From the NCBI RefSeq assembly GCF_000768355.1, contig NZ_AVPU01000019.1:1-62842 (forward strand): DNA of 62,842 nucleotides. Direction: 5' to 3'. The notes under the pieces are model-generated. The model saw nothing but the letters and a program-made list of their open reading frames with translations. It made no database searches and was not told the DNA's origin. Both the position numbers and the translations under genes were made by a program. Source of the DNA: Lysobacter daejeonensis GH1-9. GTDB taxonomy: Bacteria > Pseudomonadota > Gammaproteobacteria > Xanthomonadales > Xanthomonadaceae. Below, one piece after another: positions 37,637 through 50,728 of the stretch; positions within the stretch are counted from its first letter, which is position 1, and every line of letters begins with the position of its first letter.

Positions 37637-38581
37637 ATGAACCTGCGCGACCTCACCTACCTCGTCGCCCTGGCCGACCACAAGCATTTCGGCCGGGCGG
37701 CCGAGGCGTGCTTCGTCAGCCAGCCCACCCTGTCCACCCAGATCAAGAAGCTGGAGGACGAGTTGGGCGTGGCGCTGGTCGAGCGCGCGCCACGCAAGGT
37801 CATGCTCACCCCCGCCGGCCGCGAGATCGCCAGCCGCGCACGCCAGATCGTGGCCGAGGTCGAACAGATGAAGGAGGTCGCGCGTCGCAGCCGCGACCCG
37901 GAGGCCGGCACGGTGCGGCTGGGCCTGTTCCCGACGCTGGGACCGTATCTGCTGCCACACGTGGTGCCGCGCATCCGCGCGCGCTTTCCACGGTTGGAAC
38001 TGCTGCTGGTGGAGGAAAAAAGCAGCGAGATCCTCGCCGACCTGCGCAATGGCAAGCTCGACGTCGGCCTGCTGGCCCTGCCGGTGCACGACGACCAGCT
38101 GCACACCGAATTCCTGTTCGACGAACCGTTCCTGTTGGCGGTGCCCGAGTCGCACCCCCTGGCCCGGCGCGAGAACCTCTCGCTGGACGACCTGGCGCGC
38201 GAGCGCCTGCTGCTGCTGGAGGATGGCCACTGCCTGCGCGACCAGGCGCTGGACGTTTGCCAGCTGGCCGGCGCATCCGAGATGAGTGGCTTCCAGGCCA
38301 CCAGTCTGGAGACGCTGCGGCAGATGGTGGCGGCCAACGTGGGCGTCACCCTGTTGCCGGCGCTGGCCGTCAAACCGCCGGTGGCGCGTTCCAGTGACAT
38401 ACACCTGATCGGCTTTCGCGACCCGCAGCCCAGCCGGCAGATCGCGATGGTCTGGCGGCGGAGTTCGGCCATGCAGGACTTCCTGTTGCAGCTCACGCGC
38501 GTGTTTCGTGAGCTGCCGACCGAGCTGTTCACCGCTTCACCCGACCTGAAGCTGCCGGACCGAAGCACCGTCCAGGGGTAA
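37637..38581 (+). CDS. oxyR: Peroxide-sensing LysR-type regulator OxyR
   Basis: A 314-residue LysR regulator. The HTH spans residues 1-60 (FGRAAEACFVSQPTLSTQIKKLEDELG), and the redox-active pair is Cys199 and Cys208 in GHCLRDQALDVCQL, identical to E. coli numbering. Peroxide forms the C199-C208 disulfide and activates transcription. Its likely targets in view are ahpC and katG, both with operators of the right form. It shares a short leader with ahpF, so may be co-transcribed. Confidence 0.97.
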   Translation: MNLRDLTYLVALADHKHFGRAAEACFVSQPTLSTQIKKLEDELGVALVERAPRKVMLTPAGREIASRARQIVAEVEQMKEVARRSRDPEAGTVRLGLFPTLGPYLLPHVVPRIRARFPRLELLLVEEKSSEILADLRNGKLDVGLLALPVHDDQLHTEFLFDEPFLLAVPESHPLARRENLSLDDLARERLLLLEDGHCLRDQALDVCQLAGASEMSGFQATSLETLRQMVAANVGVTLLPALAVKPPVARSSDIHLIGFRDPQPSRQIAMVWRRSSAMQDFLLQLTRVFRELPTELFTASPDLKLPDRSTVQG

Positions 38582-38591
38582 CGCCACGTGA

Positions 38592-40928
<2,337 letters not shown>

Positions 40929-40948
40929 TGCCGAGTCTGGCGGGCGTA

Positions 40949-40976
40949 CCCACGCGGGCGACAATGCCCGCGTGGG
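40949..40976. terminator. Hairpin after katG
   Basis: CCCACGCGGGC/GCCCGCGTGGG, a perfect 11-bp stem with 6-nt loop, 20 bp after the katG stop. No U tract. A weaker CACGCCC/GGGCGTG stem follows at 41027-41050. The 160-bp gap to msrA otherwise holds nothing recognised. Confidence 0.55.
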
Positions 40977-41088
40977 GCCTGCCGAGGGCCTTCCAGCCCC
41001 TTGATTGCGTCGCTGCTCCGCGATGGCACGCCCTCGCGCAGGGGGGCGTGGATCCAGTTACCCACAGGGGCGGCGCTGGCCCCATGGC

Positions 41089-41730
41089 TTACGCCACCGC
41101 GCAACTCACTCCCGTGCCCCCCAGCCCGCAGTACCCATCCGGGTGCTTGGACAGGTATTGCTGGTGCTCGTCTTCGGCATAGTAAAAGGCCGGCGCCGGA
41201 AAACGGATCTCCGTCGTGATGTCGCCATAGCGCGCCGCATGCAGGCGTTGCTGGAACGTCGCGTAACTGGCCAGCGCCGCCGCGTGCTGCGCCTCGTCGT
41301 AGCAGTAGATCGCCGAGCGGTATTGCGTGCCCACGTCATTGCCCTGACGCATGCCCTGCGTGGGATCGTGCGCCTCCCAGAAGGTGCGCAGCAGTTCGGC
41401 GAAGGGGATCAGCGCGGGGTCGTACACGACCAGCACGGTTTCCGCGTGGCCGGTCAGGCCGCTGCAGACCTCGCGGTAGGTCGGGTTCGGCGTAAAGCCA
41501 CCCGAATAGCCCGCCGCGGTGGTGAACACCCCGGGCAACGACCAGAACTTCCGCTCGGCGCCCCAGAAGCAGCCCATGCCGAACTGCACCTGCGCGAGAC
41601 CGTCGAAGTCGTCGCGCAACGGCCTTCCGTGCACGTGGTGGTGATTGCTCAGCGGCATAGGGTGCAGGCGCCCTGGCAAGGCGTCCTCCGGCCGTGGCAG
41701 GCGTTGTTTCCAGGCTCCGATTCCCAGCAT
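41089..41730 (-). CDS. msrA: Peptide methionine (S)-S-oxide reductase
   Basis: A 213-residue MsrA repairing methionine-S-sulfoxide. The catalytic Cys54 is in [38 protein letters not shown] is the family signature, and recycling Cys201 and Cys210 are in the [12 protein letters not shown] tail. It carries the longer N-terminal region of E. coli-type MsrA. The ATG at 41728-41730 follows AGGAGG by 8 nt. It is convergent with katG, extending the oxidative-stress neighbourhood; msrB is separate at 52.2 kb. Confidence 0.96.
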   Translation of the reverse strand: MLGIGAWKQRLPRPEDALPGRLHPMPLSNHHHVHGRPLRDDFDGLAQVQFGMGCFWGAERKFWSLPGVFTTAAGYSGGFTPNPTYREVCSGLTGHAETVLVVYDPALIPFAELLRTFWEAHDPTQGMRQGNDVGTQYRSAIYCYDEAQHAAALASYATFQQRLHAARYGDITTEIRFPAPAFYYAEDEHQQYLSKHPDGYCGLGGTGVSCAVA

Positions 41731-41790
41731 CGTCGCGTCCTCCTGCCTTTCAACATGCGGCCACGGGCGCGCCATTCAATGCCGCGCGGC

Positions 41791-42324
41791 TCAGTAATGC
41801 AGGGAGGCCTCAAGCGGGGTCGCAGCATCCCAGCGCGCACGGCCGCCCAGCGCCTCAAGTTCGACCAGCACCGTCGCGCCCACCAGGACCGCACCCGCGC
41901 GTTCCAGCAGGGCACGGGCCGCCAGCAGCGTTCCGCCCGTGGCGAGCACGTCGTCCACCAGCAGCACGCGCGAGCCCGGTTTGACGGCATCCGCATGGAT
42001 TTCCAGCCGATCGCTGCCGTATTCCAAGGCATATTCCTGCGCGATGACCTTCGCGGGCAGTTTGCCCGGCTTGCGCACCGGCACGAAGCCCGCGCCCAAC
42101 GCCGGCGCCAGCGCGGCACCCAAGATGAAGCCACGCGCTTCGATACCGGCCACGCAGTCCACGCCGCGGCCGAGCCACGGGCCGGCCATGGTCCCCACCA
42201 CCCAGCCGAACCCGGCGGGATCGGCCAGCAACGGCGTGATGTCCTTGAAGCGGACCCCCGGCTTGGGGAAGTCGGGCACGTCGCGGATCAGCGCAGGGAA
42301 GTCGCGCAGGGGCGTGTCATTCAT
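41791..42324 (-). CDS. apt: Adenine phosphoribosyltransferase
   Basis: A 177-residue purine-salvage enzyme making AMP from adenine and PRPP. Motifs: [44 protein letters not shown], and the PRPP loop [17 protein letters not shown]. The ATG at 42322-42324 follows GGAGG by 7 nt; longer versions read through the DUF2007 gene. It is 60 bp upstream of msrA and 20 bp downstream of the DUF2007 gene. Confidence 0.96.
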   Translation of the reverse strand: MNDTPLRDFPALIRDVPDFPKPGVRFKDITPLLADPAGFGWVVGTMAGPWLGRGVDCVAGIEARGFILGAALAPALGAGFVPVRKPGKLPAKVIAQEYALEYGSDRLEIHADAVKPGSRVLLVDDVLATGGTLLAARALLERAGAVLVGATVLVELEALGGRARWDAATPLEASLHY

Positions 42325-42344
42325 CGGAGGCCCTCCAGATTGCC

Positions 42345-42611
42345 TCAGGCAGGGTCGGGCAGCATACCCGCGTCGTCCAGTTCCGCGGCCGGATCGCCGG
42401 GATTGTTCAGCGGCAATGCGTCCACGATCTCCTTGGCTTCCGGCCAAGCCACGTCCGGCACGCAAACCGCCACCACGCCGAACAGCGGCAACTCGCCCAT
42501 CCCGCCCAACAGTTGTTCGCCGCGGAGGAACACCGGAATGCCCTCCGCCTCCAGCGCGTGGCGCACCAGATGGGCGTCGATCAGGTTGGCGGCTTCGTAC
42601 ACGACTTTCAC
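42345..42611 (-). CDS. Small DUF2007-type protein
   Basis: An 88-residue protein beginning [32 protein letters not shown], the ACT-like start typical of DUF2007 (putative signal-transducing) proteins, and ending with an acidic tail. The start is GTG at 42609-42611 with GGAGG 6 nt upstream. It is easily missed because the same frame stays open through the opposite strand of glnS. Function unknown; it is probably co-transcribed with apt. Confidence 0.82.
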   Translation of the reverse strand: MKVVYEAANLIDAHLVRHALEAEGIPVFLRGEQLLGGMGELPLFGVVAVCVPDVAWPEAKEIVDALPLNNPGDPAAELDDAGMLPDPA

Positions 42612-42755
42612 GGTGCACCTCCGCTGAAGCGGGGAATGGCGGGCCGCATGGGGCCTGGCCCGGGACTTCCTGCCAACCCAGCATACCCCTGCAGACGGCA
42701 GCACGACCCGCCAAAGGCTAAACTGCACGGTCTCCCACGCCCCGCCCGATCCCGC

Positions 42756-44516
<1,761 letters not shown>

Positions 44517-44525
44517 GGCCCCCCG

Positions 44526-45026
44526 ATGATCCTGCTTGCCGCCCTCCAACGACGACTTCGCCACACTGTACGTGGCGCTACTGCAGCACTGCTCGTGGGG
44601 GGAATGCTGACGGCCTGCGCCGCGCCCGTAGACACTCCCAAGGGCAGCGAAGCCACCGCACCGACCGCCCCCACGCCTGCCCAGGGTGCAGCGAAAACAG
44701 CGGCACCCGCCCCGGCAGTCCCAGTCACGGCGCCTGTCACACCAGCGCCTGAGGTGGCTCCCGGCACCGGAACAGTGCCGGCCTCGCCAGTCAAGGTCGA
44801 CACAAGCTGCCGCACCAACGCCGACTGCGCGGTGAAGAACGTCGGCAACTGCTGCGGCTACGCGCCGGCATGCGTCAACGTCAACAGTCCCACCGACCCG
44901 CAGGGCGTGCAGGCCGAATGCGCCCGCAGTGGACGGATGTCGGTCTGCGGTTTCCGCGAGATCAGCGCTTGCCAATGCGTGAAGGGGCAATGCGAGCCCG
45001 CCGCCAGCGATCTGGACGTGCAGTAG
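44526..45026 (+). CDS. Cysteine-rich lipoprotein
   Basis: A 166-residue predicted lipoprotein: signal sequence with lipobox MLTAC (Cys31), a Pro/Ala-rich linker (about 32-90) and a compact C-terminal domain with ten cysteines (SC, DC, NCC, AC, EC, VC, AC, QC, QC), likely five disulfides. I do not recognise the domain. It starts 9 bp after glnS and its stop overlaps the deaminase start by one base, so it belongs to that operon. Confidence 0.78.
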   Translation: MILLAALQRRLRHTVRGATAALLVGGMLTACAAPVDTPKGSEATAPTAPTPAQGAAKTAAPAPAVPVTAPVTPAPEVAPGTGTVPASPVKVDTSCRTNADCAVKNVGNCCGYAPACVNVNSPTDPQGVQAECARSGRMSVCGFREISACQCVKGQCEPAASDLDVQ

Positions 45027-45601
45027 TGCTGTACGCGCAGATCCACCTCACCCTGCCCGCCTGGGTGCACGAGCGCGTCGACACCGCACGCGCCTATCCC
45101 GGTGATGAAGCCAAGGTCGCACTCGCCGTCGAGCTGTCGCGCCTCAATGTCGAAGCCGCCACTGGCGGCCCGTTCGGTGCAGCGGTTTTCGATGCGCAGG
45201 ACCGCATCATCGCCGTGGGCGTCAACCGGGTATTGCCGCACGCCTGCTCGCTGGCCCACGCGGAAACGATGGCCTACATGCTGGCGCAGGCGCGCACCCA
45301 ACGCCCGCGCCTCAACCAGACCCTCGAAGGCGCACCCTGCGGCCCGATCACCTTGGCCACCTCGTCGCAGCCCTGCTGCCAGTGCTACGGCGCGACCGTC
45401 TGGGCCGGCATCGACCGGCTTCTGATCGGCGCGCGCAGCGAGGACGTGGAAACACTCACCGAGTTCGACGAAGGCCCGCTGCCGGCGGACTGGATCGGCG
45501 AACTCGAACGCCGCGGCATCAACGTGGTCCGCGATCTGCAACGCGACGCAGCGCGGGCGGTACTGCGCGCCTACGGCGAGCAGGGCGGCTTGAAGTACTG
45601 A
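45026..45601 (+). CDS. Nucleoside/base deaminase (zinc-dependent)
   Basis: A 191-residue cytidine-deaminase-fold protein. The zinc site is His78 with catalytic Glu80 (SLAHAETMAYM) and Cys117/Cys120 (SSQPCCQCYGATVWAGI); the pattern resembles guanine and tRNA-adenosine deaminases. The substrate is not resolved. The likely start is GTG at 45026, overlapping the upstream TAG by one base; the only open alternative runs through the lipoprotein gene. Confidence 0.84.
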   Translation: MLYAQIHLTLPAWVHERVDTARAYPGDEAKVALAVELSRLNVEAATGGPFGAAVFDAQDRIIAVGVNRVLPHACSLAHAETMAYMLAQARTQRPRLNQTLEGAPCGPITLATSSQPCCQCYGATVWAGIDRLLIGARSEDVETLTEFDEGPLPADWIGELERRGINVVRDLQRDAARAVLRAYGEQGGLKY

Positions 45602-45617
45602 TGACCGGCCCACGCCC

Positions 45618-46685
45618 ATGACCGCTGACGCCCTGCTGTGCTTGTGCCGCGCCGGCTTCGAGCCCGAGTTGGCCGCCGAACTCACCGAGCGCGCCGCCGA
45701 GGCCGGATTTGCCGGCTATGCGCGCACCCAGCGCGCCAGCGGCTTCGTGGAGTTCGTTTGCCACGACGCGGCGGCCCTGGATCGTGCCCTTCCGTTCCAC
45801 CAGCTGATCTTCGCCCGGCAGAAGTTGCTGCGCCTAGCCGATCTGCGCGAGCTCGACCCCACCGACCGCATCGCGCCGATTCTCGCCGCGCTTGAGGCCA
45901 CGACCGCCGAAGGCCCGCGAAGCACCTTCGGTGAACTCTGGGTCGAGCACCCCGACTCCGACGAGGGCAAGCCACTGGCCGGCTTGGCACGTGCGTTCGC
46001 CAATGCGCTGCGCCCGGCCCTGCGCGAGGCCGGATGGCTGAGCCGCCAGGACGATGCCAGCCGGCCTCGCCTGCACGTAGTGTTCGTCAGCGGCCAGCAT
46101 GCAATGCTCACGCGCAGCGACACCCGCGACGCCGCACCGTGGCCGCTCGGCATTCCGCGCCTGCGCATGCACCCCGACGCCCCCAGCCGCTCCGCATTGA
46201 AACTGGAGGAGGCCCTGCTGACCCTGCTCGACGATGGCGAGCGCAAGCGTCTGCTGCGCGACGGCATGCGCGGTGCGGACCTCGGTGCCGCCCCGGGGGG
46301 CTGGAGTTGGGTGCTGGTCCGCAATGGCCTGCATGTCACTTCAGTGGACAACGGCCCGCTGCGCCCGCACCTGCTGGACAGCGGCAAGGTCGAGCACGTG
46401 CGCGCCGATGGCTTCCACTGGCAACCCAAGGCGCCGCTGGACTGGATGGTGTGCGACATGGTCGAACAGCCGCGGCGCGTGGCCGAACGCATGGCCACAT
46501 GGATGCGCGAAGGCTGGTGCCGCCACACCATCTTCAACCTCAAGTTGCCGATGAAGAAGCGCTGGGACGAGACCCGACTCTGCCTGGACCTGTTCACGGC
46601 GCAGGCCGCGCGGCCGATGACCGTCCGCGCACGCCAGCTGTTCCACGACCGGGAAGAAATCACGGTCTTCGCCACACTGCGCTGA
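45618..46685 (+). CDS. rlmM: 23S rRNA C2498 2'-O-ribose methyltransferase
   Basis: A 355-residue RlmM protein: an N-terminal THUMP-like region and a C-terminal Rossmann methyltransferase domain with the SAM motif GADLGAAPGGWSWVLVRNG, VCDMVEQP and the catalytic Lys in FNLKLPMKKRW. It methylates C2498 of 23S rRNA. It is the fourth co-directional gene after glnS. Confidence 0.93.
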   Translation: MTADALLCLCRAGFEPELAAELTERAAEAGFAGYARTQRASGFVEFVCHDAAALDRALPFHQLIFARQKLLRLADLRELDPTDRIAPILAALEATTAEGPRSTFGELWVEHPDSDEGKPLAGLARAFANALRPALREAGWLSRQDDASRPRLHVVFVSGQHAMLTRSDTRDAAPWPLGIPRLRMHPDAPSRSALKLEEALLTLLDDGERKRLLRDGMRGADLGAAPGGWSWVLVRNGLHVTSVDNGPLRPHLLDSGKVEHVRADGFHWQPKAPLDWMVCDMVEQPRRVAERMATWMREGWCRHTIFNLKLPMKKRWDETRLCLDLFTAQAARPMTVRARQLFHDREEITVFATLR

Positions 46686-46738
46686 CGAGACTGCCCATTC
46701 AGCTGCGGTTTCGGGCCTTTACGCGGGGTTGATGCCAG

Positions 46739-46754
46739 GAGGACTACGGTCCTC
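46739..46754 (+). other. Hairpin with UACG tetraloop in the EF-hand gene leader
   Basis: GAGGAC/GTCCTC, a 6-bp stem closed by the stable UACG loop, 25 bp upstream of the ATG at 46780. It may shape translation initiation of the gene or end the rlmM transcript. Confidence 0.35.
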
Positions 46755-46779
46755 GCGTTCCCCACTGTGAGGCTCCCCC

Positions 46780-47529
46780 ATGAAATACCCCCGTGCTCCG
46801 CTGTTCCTCGCGCTGGCCCTGAGCCTTGGCGTGGCCGTTCCCGCCATCGCGCAGACCCAGTCCAAGATCGAGGCCAAGGTTCAGGCCGAAGCCGAGGCCG
46901 AAATGGCCTCTGACGATGCTCAGGTCGCTCGCCAGCAGGCGGAAGTGGCCCAGGAAGCCGCTCAGGCGGCCAAGCAGACCCGTGATGCCGGCGCAGCAAC
47001 TGCCGAAGGCGCTGCGAGCGCTGCCCATAGCGCCCACGCAGCCCATCAGGCTTCAGTGCAGGCCAATGCCGCCGCCAACCAGGCGGTGAATGCCGCCGAC
47101 AAGGCGCAGTCCGCCCGCACTGCGGCAGAACGCGGCGCCAACCCGGTAGCCGCGGCTGCCGAGGCCAGTGCCGCCGCCACCGAAGCCCGTGGCGCCGCCT
47201 ACCAGGCCATGGACGCCACCGAATCGGCCCAGGCCGCGGCCGTAAACGCTGAAATCGCCGTCCAGACCCCACCGGCACCGCCCGCCACGCCGCCGGCCGC
47301 CCCCTCGGCCCAGGGCGTCGCGAATGCGCAGGTGACCTTCACCAACAGCCCGTCCAATTCGGTCGTGGGCGACTACAAGATCGACTTCGACGCGCTGGAC
47401 GCCAATCGCAATGGCACGTTGAGCCGTGGCGAAGTGCGCTCCAACGCGACACTCACTGCGGAATTCGGCGCGGTCGACGTCAACCACGACGGCCGCCTCA
47501 GCAAGGACGAGCTGAAGGGCTGGATGTAA
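46780..47529 (+). CDS. Exported Ala-rich protein with two EF-hands
   Basis: A 249-residue protein: signal peptide 1-24, a long Ala/Gln/Glu-rich helical region (about 25-165, likely coiled coil), a Pro-rich linker and two C-terminal EF-hand loops, DANRNGTLSRGE and DVNHDGRLSKDE, each with the 12-residue calcium ligand pattern. It probably binds calcium in the periplasm or cell surface. Family beyond EF-hand is not recognised. Confidence 0.83.
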   Translation: MKYPRAPLFLALALSLGVAVPAIAQTQSKIEAKVQAEAEAEMASDDAQVARQQAEVAQEAAQAAKQTRDAGAATAEGAASAAHSAHAAHQASVQANAAANQAVNAADKAQSARTAAERGANPVAAAAEASAAATEARGAAYQAMDATESAQAAAVNAEIAVQTPPAPPATPPAAPSAQGVANAQVTFTNSPSNSVVGDYKIDFDALDANRNGTLSRGEVRSNATLTAEFGAVDVNHDGRLSKDELKGWM

Positions 47530-47574
47530 GCGTCGGCGACGCGCGCCACGCGCTTACCTCGCTCGACGAAGTCG

Positions 47575-47607
47575 TGCGGACGCCCCGGCAACCCCGGGGC
47601 GTCCGCA
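47575..47607. terminator. Convergent-gene terminator hairpin
   Basis: A perfect 14-bp stem (47575-47588 with 47594-47607, arms TGCGGACGCCCCGG and complement) and 5-nt loop between the EF-hand gene and the converging UbiF-like gene. No long U tract, but the stability and position support a bidirectional terminator. Confidence 0.65.
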
Positions 47608-47608
47608 T

Positions 47609-48826
47609 TCACAGACCGGCCGCCCTGCGCCAGAACAGATGGGTCAGTGCGGGCACGCGTCCCACCACTCCCATCAAGGGTCCCCGGATGAGGGTTGGCA
47701 GCATCGCGTCATTCGAGAACAGCCGGTTGATGCCATCAAACGAGTAGGCGGCCATGGCGTTTTCACTGCGCCGCTGCCGCGCCCAACGCTCCAAGCGTTC
47801 CGGCGCACCTACATCGCCACCTCGGGCCTGGCGCAGGGTGCCGCGCAGCGCGGTGACATCGCGCAGGCCCAGGTTCACGCCCTGCCCGGCCAAGGGGTGC
47901 ACGGCATGCGCGGCGTCACCGATGATCGCCACCCGGCCCGCCACGGCCTGCTTGGCCAATTGCAGCTTCAGCGGAAACGCCGCACGCCGGGACACTGCCT
48001 GCATCGCGCCCAGCGGGCCGTCGAAGGCGCGCCCGAGCGCTTGCAGGAAGCCCGCGTCATCCAGCGCCAACATGCGTTCCGCCTCGGCGTCCGGCAGTGT
48101 CCAGACGATGGAACTGCGGCGGCCGTCGGCTCCGCGGCCACCACTGCCGTCGACAAACGGCAGGAAAGCCAGGGGTCCCGTCGGCAGGAACCGCTGCCAG
48201 CACGTGGCCTGGTGCGGATGCTCGGTGTCGACGAACGCCACCACGCCACGCTGGTGGTAGGCATGACCGCCCACCGCCACGCCTGCCAGTTCGCGCAGGC
48301 GCGAGGCCGCGCCGTCAGCCGCAACCACCAGCCGCGCGCGCAGGCGGCGACCGCTGTCCAGCTCCACCGTCGCCGACGCCTCGTCCTGTTCCAGCGCGAC
48401 CACGTGGTCCGGGCACTGCACGCGCACGCCCGCGGCCGCTTGCGGCGCCCACAGCCGGTCCACCAGCAGGCCGTTTTCAACGATCCAGCCCAGTTCACGG
48501 CGGGCGAAGGCGTCCGCATCGAACTCGATGGGCGCGCCACCCGCGGCATCCCAGACGCGCATGTGCCGATACGGCTGCGCCCGCGCCTGCAGCACCGAAT
48601 CCCACACGCCCACGCTGTCCAGCAGTGCGGCGTTGTCCGGGGCGAAGGCATAGACCCGCAGGTCGGGCTCGTCGGCACGCCACGGCGTCGGCTCGCGCGC
48701 TTCCACCAGCGCCACCTGCAGGCCATCGCGGGCGAAGGCCAAGGCCGCCGCCGAGCCCACCACGCCTGCGCCCACCACCACCACATCCAACATGTCACGA
48801 CGGCTCACGGGCGTGCGCTCCGGCAT
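47609..48826 (-). CDS. UbiH/UbiF-family FAD-dependent hydroxylase
   Basis: A 405-residue class A flavin monooxygenase with the dinucleotide-binding VVVVGAGVVGSAAALAFARDG and the second FAD motif AIIGDAAHAVHPLAGQGVNLGLRDV. It would hydroxylate the ubiquinone ring at one of three positions (UbiF or UbiI type); position is not decided by sequence here. It overlaps ubiH by 22 nt; an internal ATG (48791-48793) directly before the FAD motif is a possible alternative start. Confidence 0.9.
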   Translation of the reverse strand: MPERTPVSRRDMLDVVVVGAGVVGSAAALAFARDGLQVALVEAREPTPWRADEPDLRVYAFAPDNAALLDSVGVWDSVLQARAQPYRHMRVWDAAGGAPIEFDADAFARRELGWIVENGLLVDRLWAPQAAAGVRVQCPDHVVALEQDEASATVELDSGRRLRARLVVAADGAASRLRELAGVAVGGHAYHQRGVVAFVDTEHPHQATCWQRFLPTGPLAFLPFVDGSGGRGADGRRSSIVWTLPDAEAERMLALDDAGFLQALGRAFDGPLGAMQAVSRRAAFPLKLQLAKQAVAGRVAIIGDAAHAVHPLAGQGVNLGLRDVTALRGTLRQARGGDVGAPERLERWARQRRSENAMAAYSFDGINRLFSNDAMLPTLIRGPLMGVVGRVPALTHLFWRRAAGL

Positions 48827-50082
48827 AGCGCCGGGACATCGCCCCGGTAGCCCAACGCCCCGCCCACCAGCGCGGACTGCACCGACGGCAGGCGGCCGAT
48901 CGCGAACAGCCCGAGGCTGCGCAGCGGGCGCAGCAACGGCGCCGGGTTGCTGGTCAGCCGTGCCAGTCCGTCGGAGAACGTCAAGGTCCGTTCGCGGTCC
49001 TCGCGACGCCGGGCCACGTAGGCATCCAGCACGTCAGGTGCACCGCAGTCCGCGCCCGCATGCGCCACGCGCGCAACTTCGATCAGCTCCGCCAGCGTCA
49101 GGGCATCACGCAACCCCAGGTTGAAACCCTGCGCACCGATCGGGTGGATGGTCTGTGCGGCATTGCCCATCAACACCGCGCGCGGCGCGACCAACCGATC
49201 GGCCAGCACGCGCACGGCCGGGTACACCGATGGCGCGCCCGCCACGATGAAACGCCCCGCACGCCAGCCAAACACCGACTGCACGCGCTGCAGGAAGGCG
49301 TCAGGTGCCAGCGCCTTTACCGCCTCAACCTCGTCGTTGGCCACGCCGTGGATCAAGCCATAGTGACGGTCGCCACGCGGCAGCAACGCGGTTGGGCCCG
49401 CGTCGGTCAGCCGCTCGAATGCGCTGCCGTCCACGGCGCGATCCGTGCGCAGGCGGGTGACGAACAGGTGGTGGCCGTAGTCGTGCTCCACCGTGCCGAT
49501 CCCCAGCGCCTCGCGAACGCCGCTGCGGGTGCCATCGGCGGCGACCAGCAGACGGGCACGCAGGATCCGCTCACCGCTTTCGTCGATCACGCGCACGCTG
49601 CGGAAGGACCCATCCACGCCGTCATCAACCAGCCCGGCGAAGCGCGCCGGCCGATAGCGCACCAAACGTGCCAGCTCGGCCAGACGCGCCTCCAGGGCCT
49701 CGCCAAAATCGCGCGCGACGACCACTTGGCCAAACGCCTCGCGCTGATACTGCCGGGCGTCCAGCAGCACCCGGCCGAAGTCGCCTTGGCGGCTGACGTG
49801 GATGCGCTGGATCGCGCCGGTGGGCGTGCGCAGCTTCTGCATCACGCCCAGCGCGGTCAGCGCGTTGACGGTGGCCTCGGCGAAGGACAGGTTGCGCTCG
49901 TCGAACACCGGCGGCAGGCCGCCGGGCGGCGACGCCTCCACCAGGCCCACGTCCAGACCAAGCCGGTCGAGGGCGATGGCCAGGCTGGAGCCGACCAGGC
50001 CGCCACCGACGATCAGCACGTCATGCAGCGGGGTATCGCGGGTGTCGGGGGAATGCCCCGGCGGGGAAGAGGTCTCGGGCAT
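48805..50082 (-). CDS. ubiH: 2-octaprenyl-6-methoxyphenol hydroxylase
   Basis: A 425-residue FAD monooxygenase of ubiquinone synthesis. FAD motifs are VLIVGGGLVGSSLAIALDRLG and AVLMGNAAQTIHPIGAQGFNLGLRD; the GNAAQTIHPIGAQGFNLG form is the one seen in UbiH. It precedes and overlaps the second hydroxylase, so the two are coupled. Only 43 bp separate it from the divergent DUF6580 gene; a TAGCAT 6 nt before its ATG would give a leaderless mRNA if it is the -10. Confidence 0.91.
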   Translation of the reverse strand: MPETSSPPGHSPDTRDTPLHDVLIVGGGLVGSSLAIALDRLGLDVGLVEASPPGGLPPVFDERNLSFAEATVNALTALGVMQKLRTPTGAIQRIHVSRQGDFGRVLLDARQYQREAFGQVVVARDFGEALEARLAELARLVRYRPARFAGLVDDGVDGSFRSVRVIDESGERILRARLLVAADGTRSGVREALGIGTVEHDYGHHLFVTRLRTDRAVDGSAFERLTDAGPTALLPRGDRHYGLIHGVANDEVEAVKALAPDAFLQRVQSVFGWRAGRFIVAGAPSVYPAVRVLADRLVAPRAVLMGNAAQTIHPIGAQGFNLGLRDALTLAELIEVARVAHAGADCGAPDVLDAYVARRREDRERTLTFSDGLARLTSNPAPLLRPLRSLGLFAIGRLPSVQSALVGGALGYRGDVPALCRSARP

Positions 50083-50125
50083 TGCGTTATGCTAACGGTT
50101 CCTGCCCCACCGCACCGCCAAGACC

Positions 50126-50716
50126 ATGAACGCCACCGCCCCCAATGCCTCGTCCGCCCACCGCACGTTCGCCCCGGGCCCGCTGTTGTTGGCGACGCTG
50201 ATCTTCGTGGCCGCGCTGACCCGCCTGCTGCCGCATCCCCCCAACTTCTCGCCGGTGGCGGCCATCGCCCTGTTCGGTGGCGCCTACTTCGCCGCCCGTC
50301 ACTGGGCGTTGATCGTGCCGCTGGTCGCGCTGCTGGTGTCCGACATCGCCTTGGCCGCGATCAACGGCGGTGATTACGCCTCCTGGTTCGGCGGCCTGTC
50401 GATGTGGCTGGTCTACGCCTGCACCGCGCTGACCACCGTGCTCGGCTTCGGCCTGCGCGGCAAGGTGGGCGGCGGACGCGTGCTGGGCTACTCGCTGCTG
50501 GGCACCGCGATCTTCTTCCTGGTCACCAACTTCGGCGCCTGGCTGGGCTACCCGACCTACCCGCAGACGCTGGGCGGCCTGGGCATGGCCTATGTGGCCG
50601 GCATCCCGTTCCTGAAGTGGAGCGTAGCCAGCACCCTGTTCTACGCCGCGGTCCTGTTCGGCGGTTTCTCGCTGCTGCGCCAGTGGGCACCGTCGCTGCG
50701 CGCCCAGACCGCCTGA
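50126..50716 (+). CDS. DUF6580 family membrane protein, possible transporter
   Basis: A 196-residue protein with about six membrane helices. The family signature RLLPHPPNFSPVAAIALFGGAYFA is at 33-56; a single Cys (99) lies in LVYACTALTTVLGF. The family is uncharacterised; its size and topology recall ECF-type S components. The next gene, 12 bp downstream, encodes a cobalamin adenosyltransferase, so uptake of a corrinoid is a hypothesis from context only. Confidence 0.8.
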   Translation: MNATAPNASSAHRTFAPGPLLLATLIFVAALTRLLPHPPNFSPVAAIALFGGAYFAARHWALIVPLVALLVSDIALAAINGGDYASWFGGLSMWLVYACTALTTVLGFGLRGKVGGGRVLGYSLLGTAIFFLVTNFGAWLGYPTYPQTLGGLGMAYVAGIPFLKWSVASTLFYAAVLFGGFSLLRQWAPSLRAQTA

Positions 50717-50728
50717 TCGCCGGGCGCC

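Noticed and set aside
36383-38404. Overlapping frames of about 670 codons on both strands across ahpF and oxyR
   Set aside because: They cross two well-defined genes and encode low-complexity sequence typical of shadow frames.
44526-45601. Deaminase starting within the lipoprotein gene (upstream ATG at 44870)
   Set aside because: That would add 52 residues translated out of frame through the Cys-rich domain; the GTG at 45026 gives a normal deaminase N-terminus.
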